The notes below the pieces were generated by a model. The model searched no databases and had not been told where the DNA came from. It saw only the letters and a list, made by a program, of their open reading frames with translations. Positions 11,850 to 22,990 of a stretch of DNA of 64,000 bases are shown here, in pieces; position 1 is the stretch's first letter; every line of letters starts with the position of its first letter. Location of the stretch: positions 353,172 through 417,171 of the forward strand of contig JXTC01000240.1 of assembly GCA_002914845.1 (NCBI GenBank), in the 5' to 3' direction. A program made the translations under genes and the position numbers. The DNA comes from Trema orientale (Eukaryota > Streptophyta > Magnoliopsida > Rosales > Cannabaceae).

Positions 11850-13395
11850 CTAAACCAAAAACAGCTGATTCTAAGGAGATACAACATTTTACCATTATTG
11901 ATGGGACACTTTACCACCTTTTAAGCGATGAAGTCCTTTCAAGGTGTTTAAATCAAGAACAATTTGTTATACAGCAAAAGAAGTCCACAATCTATTGTAT
12001 GGAATGGAAGGTCCCAAACTTTCTCGGCGACTACAGAGAGCCAGTTATTTCTTACCAAATATGGAAGAAGATGCGATAAAACTACAGAAAGAATGCACAA
12101 AATGTCATCTCATGTTTAGTAACACTGAATCAGTCCTAGTAATTGAAATCGATGACTGGAGAAGGCCATACAAAGAATACTTGCGTCACAAAATAACGCC
12201 TTGTAACAAAGATGAAAGGGACAAACTATTAAGATATGTAAGCAAGTATTGCCTGAAGGATGATGACCTGTATAGGAAAGGATTCAGCGGAATATTGCTA
12301 CGATGCCCTGTTGAACAAGAGGCTGAAGAAGTAATGGAAGAGGTTTATCAAGAGACTACGTTGATCATCAATGAGGACAAAAGTTGTTTGAAGAATTAAT
12401 TCGAATCGGATACTATTGGCCAAACATGGAAGCTGATACCATGAAATGTGCACAAAAGTATCAAATATTTGGGAAATAAAATTCATGCTCCAATGATCCC
12501 GTTGCAATCCATCAACACCCCTTGGCTATTTCACACATGGGCTTTGGATCTTATTGGCCTAATTTCACCTCTATCTTGGGGGAAAATTTGGATATTAGCA
12601 GCCATAGAGTGTTTTACTAAATAGACAGAAGCGATACCCATAAAAAAGTCCACATTAGTCGTAGTAGCCACTTTTATCATGGAACACATCATCCATAGGT
12701 TTGGAATACTAAAAAGAATTTTGTCAGACAATGAGGCATCTTTCACTGGAAAATTTGTCAAGAAGTTATTAGAGGATTATCATATTGTTCACAGGAAATC
12801 GACTAGGTATTATCCACAAGGGAATGGAGTAGCTGAAGCATTCAACAAATTGTTGTTACGAGTCCTAAGCCGTATGGTACGTGATAATCCCTTAATATGG
12901 CATGAATTCATCCCTTTAGCCCTATGGGCTTATCGAACTTTGAAGCAAGGATCAGTAGAGTTCACACTGTTTTCTCTTGTGTATGGTTCAGAGGCGACAT
13001 TGCCAGCCAAAATAGTCATGCCCTCCACTAAATTGGCCACAGCTGCTGGAATGGACACACAACAAGCAAGGTTGTAAGAATTGGAACCGATCGATGAGCG
13101 AAGGTATGAAGCACGACACAATACGATACAATACCAATAATGTGTGGTATGAGCACATGATAAATTGGTTCAACTAAGAATGTTCCAAAAAAGGGACCTA
13201 GTTCTAAAACCCGCAAACCATGTGATGAGAGGAATCCATGCCACAAAGTTCAAACCTAACTGTGAAGGACCATACATTGTAGAAAAAATAAAAGACAGTG
13301 GTTACTACATACTTAAAGAAGCAAGTACAAATAAACTATTGCCAGTTACAAATATTAAGTACATAAAAAACATTATGCTTAAAATAAAGGTATAA
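11850..13395 (+). pseudogene. Tat-element integrase, broken
   Basis: Zinc-binding region with YFLPNMEEDAIKLQKECTKC; a core with ILSDNEASFTGKFVKKLLEDY, YYPQGNGVAEAFNKLL and PLALWAYRT; and a C-terminal block KFKPNCEGPYIVEKI typical of plant Ty3 integrases. The parts lie in different frames (breaks near 12400, 12620 and 13075). Part of the zinc-binding region also appears duplicated near 12390-12460. There is no chromodomain after it. Confidence 0.75.
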
Positions 13396-13400
13396 TGATA

Positions 13401-15260
13401 ATATATGTACTTGAACTAGTGTACCCCTTTGATATGAGAATAATATTATTATAAAGTCATATGAGAATAATATTATTATAAAGTTCTTCCTCTTGAATAC
13501 GATCAACATCAAGATCGCACATTGCATAATACACAAAGTATACAATAGCTTGATTTTATTAAATAACATAGGTAGAGGTCTTATGAATACTACAAGGATG
13601 AAAAGTCTTTTTTTAAAAAAAAATAAAATAGGAGAAAAGCCTTTTTTTAAAAAAAAGATGAGGGAAGGAGATTTCAGAATTCCTCCATCAATATTGTGAG
13701 ACAGATACAGCATTGAAAAAAAAATATGAGGTACAAAAAAAAGAAAAATATAATGTTTCCAAACACACAAGATTCTCCATCAACATTGCAAAACAAAGCC
13801 TAAGAAATTCTTGAAAGACAAGGTTGCTAAATGTACAAGAACAAGGTTCAAGCAGAGTAAAAAAAAAAAATGCTACTATACAAGGTATGTTTCCAAACAC
13901 ACTCAAAAATTGCTACTATACAAGGTTGCTAACATACAAGGACAAGGTTCAAGCGATGTCAAAAGAAAAAAAAAAAAAAAGAAACAGTGTTGCTGGTATA
14001 TGTTGGGCTATTTCTAACTCATAAACTGCAAGTATATAGGTCACAACAAGTAATATAGATAGTGAGAGAGTATGTTCCCCTGAAGAGTACTTGATTCACA
14101 AATTGTTAACTACGAACTAAAACTAGTTTCTAATTTATCCAAACAACAATAATTGATTGTTTTAAATAAGAATCAAAATATAAATACAATGTAAAAGGCA
14201 AGAATAGAAATCGAAATTAAGTGATCAAAGATTGTTCTTAAAGCAATATTAAGGAACCTAGGGATGCAATCTACACTTAAGCTCCTCCAATTACTAGTTT
14301 TCCTCACAATTCAATCATCCATTTAGAGTTAACAACCGAGAATTCAATTGTATTCATAAACTCCTTTCCAAGATATAAGTGAAAACATCTAGATAAACTA
14401 ATATATTACTCATAACATAAATTGAATAGATTCATTAAGTTTAGTAATTCTCTAAAAATGGTTGCATAAGTCATATATGTATATTCCCATCCTTTGCAAA
14501 CTCACCTCACATTAAGTGATCTTATGTTATTCTATCTATGTCCAAACTTAAATTCCCCTTTCAAAGTTCATATAGGTTTCACAATACAATTCTATTTAAT
14601 GGCCAAGTAAATAGATACATTAGCTCAAGATAGAATAATTAATTCATCAATGGATATCAAGAACAAATGAGGAAAATAAAGTAATTAGATTACATTAGAG
14701 TTTCGATTGCCTCTCTAGAAATCGAGTTTAGCTTATACTCAAACAAAATGAATCACAACAAATATAACAAAATTGATACATATTCATTTGCAGAAAATAG
14801 AAGAGAAAGACAAAAGTAAGAGGAAAGAAAATCTCTTTTGAAGCTGCCAATCTAATTTCTTTGACTTGAATCTCCTTCCTTGGTATTGTTTCTCCCTTGG
14901 AAATGCTCTAAAAACTCTTGGCTGCTAGGGTTTTTTGTCATCCTATCAAATGAGTGAAAGAGGAGTTAAATAGAGGAGGTTCACGAATCAAACTGGGAAT
15001 TTCTGCAACATGTTCTACATGTTTTGGCACTGCGTATACAGTGTCAGAACGTTGGAACAGAAATGATACAACTAGTGCTGCAACGCCAGATTGTGGCACT
15101 ATAGTGCCACGAGTTTGTTGAGAGATGGCGCCGCGGTGCCACAATTCCCAGGCTACGGTGCTGCGACGCTAAGAAGTGGCACTGTGGTGCCAATCTGATG
15201 CTGCAATGCCCAGTTTCTCCTAATTTGCTAGCATTGCTGCTTCCATTTGTGAGTTACTTT
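13401..15260. other. Unclassified repetitive-looking sequence between two Ty3 elements
   Basis: No gene is recognisable. Visible structure: a 26-bp direct repeat (13432-13457 and 13459-13484), a region of repeated caaggt/acaaggttc-type motifs (13810-13960), an AT-rich middle, and a GC-richer end (14990-15215) with repeated dyad-symmetric ggcac..gtgcc motifs, including a perfect 18-bp palindrome at 15093-15110. It may contain the 3' LTR of the Tat element or an older insertion, but I could not match it to a partner. Confidence 0.4.
13432..13484. repeat. 26-bp direct repeat, two copies
   Basis: The sequence atatgagaataatattatta plus taaagt occurs twice with a 27-bp period (13432-13457 and 13459-13484). 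It lies just after the integrase remnant, where a polypurine tract and 3' LTR would be expected; no function is evident. Confidence 0.8.
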
Positions 15261-17500
15261 TGTGATATCCCTCGATTCCAAAAATGTACGTAAGAAGATT
15301 TATAGAAATATTTAGTGAGATCGGGAGACGCTACTCAACTTAGAACTGACAAAATAGTGGAGAATTTAAAACTTTTTAAACTTTCTGGCAGAAAAAGAGA
15401 AAAGTCCACTCATAATTATACACACTCCAATATATACATATATACACCCTCACAAAGTGGGCCTCTCATAAAGTATACATAATGTACACACACTCAAAAC
15501 AGGTACAAAATTATCAGTCAGTAAACCACAACGTCAAAATGCTCATATACACAAGCCGCGGTCAGAAAGTCGGTGCTCCTCCTCTAACTCACATATCATC
15601 TGTACCTTCTACAATGTAAGAATATTTATGAGTATAAAACTCAGTAAGTAATGTATGCAGATGCAGAGTGCATATGACAGAGAATAGATAATCATGTGAT
15701 TGGGATCCCTATGTATATTGTATTACCTGACAAGACCGTGAATTGTATACTGAGCCACTCAGAGAACATATAACATATCATGAGCTATATGGAGGTCTCG
15801 AGCCCAGAAAATCCCCTATGTGTACAGCAGAGGTCCACCCCATACTGCTGTCAGAGTGTTCCCAAAGGAACCATAGTATCCCCGAAAGGACCAGAGTGTT
15901 CCCGAAGGAACCAGAGTGTCCCCGAAGGAACCATATCACATATCTGGGCGCTGGTCCGCCACACCCTATTCACTAATACTCGTCAGGCAATATAAATACA
16001 CCACGTGTTCATGTCTTATGTAAAGCATAATAATATATATGTATATACACATATGCACAAATTCCACATTCAAAAATTCCACATTTACAGATTCCACATA
16101 TTTACAGAAATAGAGAATTTCTTACATTGCAAGTGTGACGTTACTTACCTCAATTCCGAACTTTCTTTTATTAACTTGTGAAATGCTCTTCACTCAAGGT
16201 ACAACTGACGTGTTCCTATTATTTTACCGATGTCAAGTTATTTTGATCGATACCCACATGATACTATGAAAGCTGTTATCTTAAATTTGGACCAAAAATA
16301 CATAAATTTCATATATAAATATATATGTTCTTAAGCATGAAAATACAAAACAACAAGTGATTTTCCTTCTAATATAATTCTTTCATTTCAAAGAAATAGG
16401 AATTAATACTCACAATTTAACTTCATAAATGCATTTATTACACTATTGGTTCAGCCATAAAAAAAAATAAAAAAAAAAGAAATTTTCCAAGCTAATTATA
16501 CATAAAGCTTCTAAGTTGACTACACAGAAACTTATCGTACAAACAATAGAAAATATATATATATATAATTATATAAAAAAATCATTAAACACAAGGTCCA
16601 GACTTGTTATACCACACCATAAGTGAGACAATTCCTACATATATATACCTAATCACAAAGTCTCTTTTATGGACCGAATTGTAAACATACATATACACAC
16701 TTTAACTTAGAAATTCATGAATCAATTACGAGACCCACTAAAACAAATATCAATGAATGCCTTCTAAGTTCTTTAACCATGCAAGATTGATTCTTGGGTT
16801 GGCTCTTTCTCCAAAGTTACAATCAGATTTATGCGCTACAGTGGTGAAGAAAATTAAAGAGAACTGGTGGAGATATGAAAAGTGCTCTACTCGTGAGGTG
16901 GTAATGGTAACTAACAAAATGAAAGGCTATATATATGGTGCTCTAGAAATTTCTGATGTAATAAAGTCGGTGCTCTAGAAATTCTCTCTCTGTATATATT
17001 CTATTTAATTAATAGCAAATTGTAATCAAACAAATAAATCTCTTACATAAATATATGATGCACATAAAACAAAAAGGAAACGTAACAACTATAACAGAAA
17101 AATTTTGAACCAAATAATTGTCAACTAGGCAAGTAATTTTCTATATATATAAGATAACAAAGCATTATAGTTAAAATAAAATATCAACTTAGAATAAGAC
17201 AAGTCGAGTAATCACATTAGAATTATTGACCCCAAAATAAATAAATAAAAAAAATAAAATAAAATAAAATACACATCATATTTGTATCAATGAGCATTTT
17301 TTTTTTTTTTAGCTTTTTACTGCAAACTCACTTAACAAACAAGGATTATAAAATAACTAATATAGTACAATGACTACTCAAAATTATTTGTACTTAAATG
17401 CATTTATATATGTAAAAAAAATATATTATGCCCTCATGTTATTATTGGCTCTTTAATTATCTGAGGAAACAGGTGTCATTTGTGAATTCTGGATATCACA
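15261..17500 (-). repeat. 3' LTR of the Tekay-type element (complete, 2240 bp)
   Basis: On the + strand it opens tgtgatatcc and closes ggatatcaca, a perfect 10-bp terminal inverted repeat with TG..CA ends. It is followed by a pyrimidine-rich tract that is the element's polypurine tract on the other strand. The left 770 bp or so match 22216 to about 22990 closely. Confidence 0.9.
15853..15932. repeat. 20-bp minisatellite, 4 units, inside the 3' LTR
   Basis: Four consecutive 20-bp units of the form agagtgttcccgaaggaacc with a few substitutions. The same four-unit array is in the other LTR at 22809-22888, so it was present when the element inserted. Confidence 0.85.
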
Positions 17501-17512
17501 ATCCTCCTCTCC
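17501..17512 (-). other. Polypurine tract of the Tekay-type element
   Basis: On the - strand this reads ggagaggaggat and directly abuts the LTR end. It is the expected plus-strand primer for reverse transcription. The chromodomain reading frame ends very close to it. Confidence 0.75.
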
Positions 17513-17514
17513 TA

Positions 17515-18560
17515 ATAAAAATTTCGTCCTCGAAATTTGCTTATCGAATAACTCGGGATGTTGATTCCTCATTTCATCTTTTCGCTCCCAAGTAGCCTCC
17601 TCCACAAGATGGTTTCGCCACAGGACTTTCACTAAAGGAATCTTTTTTGTTTCTTAATTCTTTCTCTTTTCTGTCTAAAATCTGTATTGGACGTTCCTCA
17701 TAGGTTAGTTGTGGGTCTAGTTCAAGCGGCTTGTGGCTAAGAACATGACGTGGGTCTGATACATACTTTCTTAACATAGAAATATGGAAGACGTTGTGTA
17801 GACCTGATAATTCTGGGGGTAGAGCAAGCCTATAAGCGACATTTCCTGCTTTCTCAAGGATCTCATACAGACCTATAAATCTAGGACTTAACTTCCTTTT
17901 CTTTCTAAATCTCATAACACCTTTCATAGGGGCAACCTTAAGAAATACTTTATCACCAACAGAAAAATATAAAGGTCGACATTCTGGATCTGCATAAAAT
18001 TTCTGCCTATTTTGAGCTGCTATCATACGTTTTTTGATCTTCTCAACTGTCTCAGCTGTATCTCTAACTATATCAGGACCCAAATATCATCGTTCTCTAA
18101 CCTCATCCCAGTGAACTGGAGATCTGCATTTTCTGCCATATAACATCTCATAAGGTGCAACACCAATCATAGCTTGAAAGCTATTATTGTAGGAAAACTC
18201 AATCAGTGGTAAGTAGTTATTCCACGACCCTTGGAAGTCCATAACACAAGCTCTAAGCATATCTTCCAAGATTTGAATGGTCCTCTCAGCTTGGCCATCT
18301 GTCTATGGATGGAATGCGGTACTAAATTTCAATTTAGTTCCTAAGGCCCATTGTACGCTCTCCCAGAATTTTGAAATAAATCTGGCATCCCTATCTGAGA
18401 TTATAGCAACTGGAATTCCATGAAGTCTAACTATCTCCTTAATGTACAATGCAGCAAGCTTATCCATGGAATAGGTCATAGAAATCGGAATAAAATGAGC
18501 TATCTTAGTGTGTCTGTCGACTATAACCTATACCGCATCTTGACGAGATATTGTCTTTGG
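17515..18560 (-). pseudogene. Tekay-type integrase (core/C-terminus) and chromodomain, broken
   Basis: Core fragments (DRLTKTAHFIPI-like and TDGQAERTIQ-like, each now with a stop), then LIEFSYNNSFQAMIGVAPYE and LYGRKCRSPVHWDEV, then the C-terminal SVGDKVFLKVAPMKGVMRF and LSPRFIGLYEILEKAG blocks, then a chromodomain start YEERPIQILDRKEKELRNK. A frameshift near 17640 puts the rest of the chromodomain (PLVKVLWRNHLVEEATWE) in another frame. Stops at about 18303 (in the HPQTDGQ block), 18527 and 18087 break the core. The chromodomain is what marks the element as a chromovirus. Confidence 0.8.
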
Positions 18561-20601
18561 TAACCCAACTACAAAATTCATAGCAATTTCCTCCCATTTC
18601 CACTCAGGTAACTGAAGTGGTTGTAGCTCTCTTGCTAGTCTCTTGTGCTCAGCCTTAATCTGCTGATATTTTAAGCAACGTTCCACAAACTTGAAAATAT
18701 CTTTCTTTATTCTTGCCCACCAATAAAGAATCTTCAAATCATTATACATTTTAGTGGTACCTGGATGGACTGAATATGGAGTATTATGCGCTTCTACTAG
18801 AATTTTTTCCTTGATACTTCTGTCATCTGGTACACAAAGTCTACCTTGAAATCTGATTACTCCTTCAGTAGAAATACTAAAATCTGACTTTTTGCCTGAC
18901 TCTACTAATTCTTTATATCCAACTAATTCAGGATCTTCATTCTGGCCTTGTTTAATCCTGTCTAATAAAGTGGACTGCAATGTCATAGCAGATAATTTAC
19001 CAGTGATCAACTCAATGCCTGATCTGCATAAATCTTCCTGCAAGGGTTTCTCTAACTCGTGTAAAGCTGTCAGATTTCCAGATAATTTCCTACTGAGTAC
19101 ATCCGCTATAACATTGGCTTTTCCTGGATGATAACTAATGTCGCAATCATATTCTTTCACTAATTCTAGCCAACGTCGTTGCCTCATATTCAATTCCTTC
19201 TGAGTAAACAGATACTTCAAACTTTTATGAGCAGTAAAGATTTCACAATGTACTCCATATAGGTAATGCCACCAAATTTTTAATGCGAACACCACTGCTG
19301 CTAATTCTAAATCATGAGTAGGATAGTTGCGCTCATAATCCTTCAGCTGTCTCGAAGCATAAGTAATAACTTTTCCACTTTGCATGAGAACACATCCTAG
19401 CCCTTGTTTCGAAGCATCACTATAAATAACAAACCCTTCTCTACCTAAAGATATAGTTAGGACTGGTGCTGAAATTAATCTCTGCTTCAATTCTTGAAAA
19501 CTCTTTTTACACTCATCAGTCCATATAAACTTGTTACTCTTCCTAGTTAATTGTGTAAGTGGCATAGCAATCTTAGAGAATCCTTCAACAAACCTTCTGT
19601 AATAACCAGCAAAACCCAGAAAACTCCTGACTTCTGTTACATTGGTAGGTCTAGACCAATTATTAACTGCCTCAACCTTAGCTGGATCAACAGAAATCCC
19701 ATCCTGAGAAACAACGTGACCAAGGAATGATACTTTTTCTAACCAGAACTCGCATTTCTTGAATTTAGCATATAGCTCTTTCTCTTTCAGTATTTGAAGG
19801 ACGATTCTCAAATGCTCTTTATGCTCTTCTATAGATCGTGAGTACACCAAAATGTCATCAATGAACACAATAATAAACTTATCTAGGAATTCCTTAAATA
19901 TCCTGTTCATCAGATCCATAAACGCTGCTGGAGTATTGGTCAGACCAAACGGCATCACTAGAAACTCATAATGACTATACAGAGTTCTAAAAGCAGTTTT
20001 CGGAATATCTTCTTCTCTGACTCTTAACTGATGGTAACCAAATCTCAAATCAATCTTCAAAAATACGGAAGCACCTTATAGTTGATCAAACAAATCATCA
20101 ATGTGAGATAGGGGGATACTTGTTCTTAATAGTCACTTTGTTAAGTTCTCTGTAGTCAATACACAGTCGCATGGTACCATCTTTCTTTTTCACAAACAAC
20201 ACTGGTGCACCCTACGGTGAAAAGCTAGGATGTACAAATCCTTTGTCTAGCAATTCCTATAACTGTGTCTTTAACTCCTTCAATTCTACTGGAGCCATCC
20301 TATAGGGTGTCTTAGAAATAGGTGCAGTACCTGGTACCAAATCAATAGCAAAGTCAATTTCGCTTACAGGTGGCAAACCTGGCAAATCCTTTTGAAACAC
20401 ATCCAAGAAATCTTGCACAATTAACATATCTTCTGGTCTTGACTTCTGCTCAACAGATGTATCAACAATATTGGCCAAGTATCCTGTATAACCTTTTTCT
20501 AACAATTTCTGAGCTTTCAAAGCTGATATCAAAGGAAACTTCGCTTTACTTTGAGTACCCACAAGTATAAATTGATCAGCATCTAGAGGATAAAATGTCA
20601 T
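18528..20601 (-). pseudogene. Tekay-type reverse transcriptase, RNase H and integrase zinc region
   Basis: A long open stretch (18528-20060) holds most of RT ([31 protein letters not shown], catalytic [26 protein letters not shown]), RNase H ([33 protein letters not shown]) and the integrase zinc region ([12 protein letters not shown]). In the latter CxxC reads CLKYQ, so one zinc ligand is Tyr. Upstream (20061-20601) the RT start is present (LPGLPPVSEIDFAIDLVPG, APISKTPYRMAP) but split by stops near 20077 and 20213 and a frameshift near 20120. It cannot make a full polyprotein. Confidence 0.85.
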
Positions 20602-21009
20602 AATCTTCTTTTTACAATTAATCTTAGCACAATACTTCGATAGCTAATCCATACCCAAAATAATCTCATAATCATTCATATCAAGCACAATCAGGTCTGC
20701 AAATAATTCTCTATCATCCACTACAATAGGACAAGTTCTCAAAATTTTGTCTGAATACATAACCTCTCCAGAAAGAAGTATGGCACCAAATGGAGTACTC
20801 ATCTGATCTACAGGATGACCCAATCTCCTCACAAATGTTAATGATGCATATGAATGCGTGGATCCTGAATCTATTAATGCATGAGTTATGATGCCATAAA
20901 TAAATATCTTACCTGTGATAACAGATGGGTCTACCTCAGTCTCGTCTCTAACAACTGTCTCAGCCATAGCATACAGCCTCCCACCAGGTTTCTTCTGATC
21001 ATTTTTCAT
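20602..21009 (-). pseudogene. Tekay-type aspartic protease
   Basis: Contains ITHALIDSGSTHSYAS with the DSG active site intact, and DFEVILGMDWL-like DYEIILGMD at the end, the standard flap-to-end block of plant Ty3 proteases. It follows the zinc knuckles of gag. A stop after LGMD (about 20644) now separates it from RT. Confidence 0.8.
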
Positions 21010-22053
21010 TTCAGGGAAATTCTTAATAAAATGACAACTTTTACCACATTTGTAGCATAACCTTGCATGCTTACGACACTCTCCAGAATGATTCTTCCCA
21101 CATGATGGGCAAGGTGGTATAGAAGTAGTGGTAGTCTGCTGATCAGTCCTAGGACGCTTATCCTGATCAGGTCGGGTATGTTAAGTTAGAGCTCCCTTCC
21201 TTTTCATGTCCTGAGGACGTTGAAATTGAATTTGTCCCCCTCTATTTCCCTGAAAACTGGGTCTGAAACCCCTTTGTATCTCTCGAGCTTGTCTCTCTCT
21301 CCTAATCTTTTTCTCGTCCAAAATATCTTTTTCTGCTTGCTCAGCATCTAATGCCCTGTCTGCAACCTGAGCAAATGGTACTCCTCGAATTCCACCAGAT
21401 TTCAAATCCCTAACGATAGTCTTCCTCAGACCTTGCATAAACTGATCTACCTTAAGCTCATTAGTGGCAACCATGTGAGGTGCATATCGTGATAACTCAT
21501 CAAACTTACGGATGTATTCTACATGCCTCAGATTGGCAAACTCAACCCTCCTGCTAGCTCTTATGGCATCGGTAAAGTATTTTCCATAAAATAACTCTCT
21601 AAACCTCTCCCAGGTCATAGTAGTGATATCATGAATAATACTCATAGTGTCCCACCAATATTCAGTAAGATGTCTCAGCATAAAACTAGCACAAGCAACT
21701 TTATCTGCTTCAAGAACCTTGGCATAAGCCAGCATACGCTCAGTGGTCCTAATCCACTACTCAGCTTATATTGGATCAACCCCACCATCAAAAGTCAGAG
21801 GCTGGAGTTTCCTGAATCTTTCCCCAGCGCTTTCACTCGCATCCTGCCTTGATTGAGGTGGCGGTGGTGGAGGGTCAGGTCGATTTTCTTGTCTCATACG
21901 CTGCTCTAATATATTCTGTATCAAAGAAGCTAACTGTTCAACCGGATTAATACTCTGTGAAGAAGATGCACTCCTGTCGATATTATCTTGACCTCGAGTA
22001 GTCACCATACTGATATCCTGACACCCAGTATCCATAGTTCCAATTATAGCCAA
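21010..22053 (-). pseudogene. Tekay-type gag with two zinc knuckles
   Basis: Capsid part: LQPLTFDGGVDP, then (after a stop near 21764) ASFMLRHLTEYWWDTM, TMTWERFRELFYGKYF, VEYIRKFDELSRYAP and FMQGLRKTIVRDL. A stop near 21181 precedes the nucleocapsid part, which has a CPSCGKNHSGEC knuckle and CYKCGKSCHFIKNF, where the last Cys of CX2CX4HX4C has become Phe. The N-terminal part starts at MAIIGTMDTG (22053). It would have formed the particle shell and bound RNA. Confidence 0.8.
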
Positions 22054-22201
22054 TAATATTCATTACCAGAATATGAATGCAAATTAAAAAAAAATTATAA
22101 TAGATATCAAAATCCATATTAAATACTTACAGAGGAGTGAGGCTTCCTTTCTTTCCCGACGTGTGTATAGGAGCGGTCTTCAAAATCATTTTAAAACATA
22201 A

Positions 22202-22213
22202 GCTCTGATACCA
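22202..22213 (-). other. Primer-binding site (initiator tRNA-Met type)
   Basis: On the - strand this reads tggtatcagagc, the complement of the 3' end of initiator tRNA-Met used by most plant Ty3 and Copia elements. Two bases separate it from the 5' LTR end at 22216. Confidence 0.9.
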
Positions 22214-22215
22214 AC

Positions 22216-22990
22216 TGTGACAAACCCTGATTCCACAAACGTACGTAAGAACATTTATAGAAATATTTAATAAGATCGGGAGACGCTACTCGACTTAGAA
22301 CTGACAAAATAGTGGAGAATTTAAAACTTTTTAAACTTTCTGGCAGAAAAAGAGAAAAGTCCACTCATAATTATACACACTCCAATATATACATATATAC
22401 ACTCTCACAAAGTGGGCCTCTCATAAAGTATACATAATGTACACATACTCAAAGCAGGTACAAAATTATTAGTCAGGAAACCACAGCGTCAAAATGCTCA
22501 TATACACAAGCCGCGGTCAGAAAGTCGCCGCTCCTCCTCCAACTCACATATCATCTGTACTTTCTGCAATGTAAGAATATTTATGAGTATAAAACTCAGT
22601 AAGTAACGTATATAGATGCAGAGTGCACATGACAGAGAATAGATAATCATGTGATTGGGATCCCTATGTATATTGTATTGCCTGACAAGACCGTGAATTG
22701 CATACTGAGCCACTCAGAGAACATATAACATATCATGAGCTATATGGAGGTCTCGAGCCCCAGAAAATCCCCTATGTGTACAGCAGAGGTCCACCCCATA
22801 CCGCTGTCAGAGTGTTCCCAAAGGAACCATAGTGTCCCCGAAAGGACCAGAGTGTTCCCGAAAGAACCAGAGTGTCCCCGAAGGAACCACATCACATATT
22901 TGGGCGCTGGCCCGCCACACCCTATTCACCAATACTCGTCCGGCAATATAAATACACCACGTGTTTATGTCTTATATAAACATCATAACA
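22216..22990 (-). repeat. 5' LTR of the Tekay-type element (truncated, about 775 of 2240 bp)
   Basis: Matches the first 770 bp or so of the left LTR, including the 20-bp minisatellite (22809-22888). Similarity stops between about 22980 and 22995, where the sequence changes to the leader of a second Ty3-like element. Confidence 0.85.

Larger units (their letters stand above)
7490..13400 (+). mobile_element. Decayed Tat-lineage Ty3 retrotransposon
   Basis: Remnants of gag, protease, reverse transcriptase, RNase H, a second (archaeal-type) RNase H and integrase occur in that order on the + strand, broken by many stops and frameshifts. The second RNase H between pol RNase H and integrase, and the absence of a chromodomain, are the hallmarks of the Tat/Ogre/Retand clade. 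I could not identify its LTRs, primer-binding site or target duplications, so the ends are approximate (first and last recognisable element-like sequence). Its decay is heavier than in the Tekay element to its right, so it is probably older. Confidence 0.8.
15261..22990 (-). mobile_element. Tekay/Del-type Ty3 chromovirus, 3' LTR complete, 5' LTR truncated
   Basis: A - strand LTR retrotransposon. Reading leftwards: truncated 5' LTR (22216 to about 22990), primer-binding site (22202-22213), gag, protease, RT, RNase H, integrase plus chromodomain, polypurine tract (17501-17512) and 3' LTR (15261-17500). The two LTR copies differ at scattered sites, most of which look like transitions. Several stops and frameshifts break the pol frame, so it is non-autonomous. 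No target duplication can be tested because the right end was lost in a junction with a second element. Confidence 0.9.
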
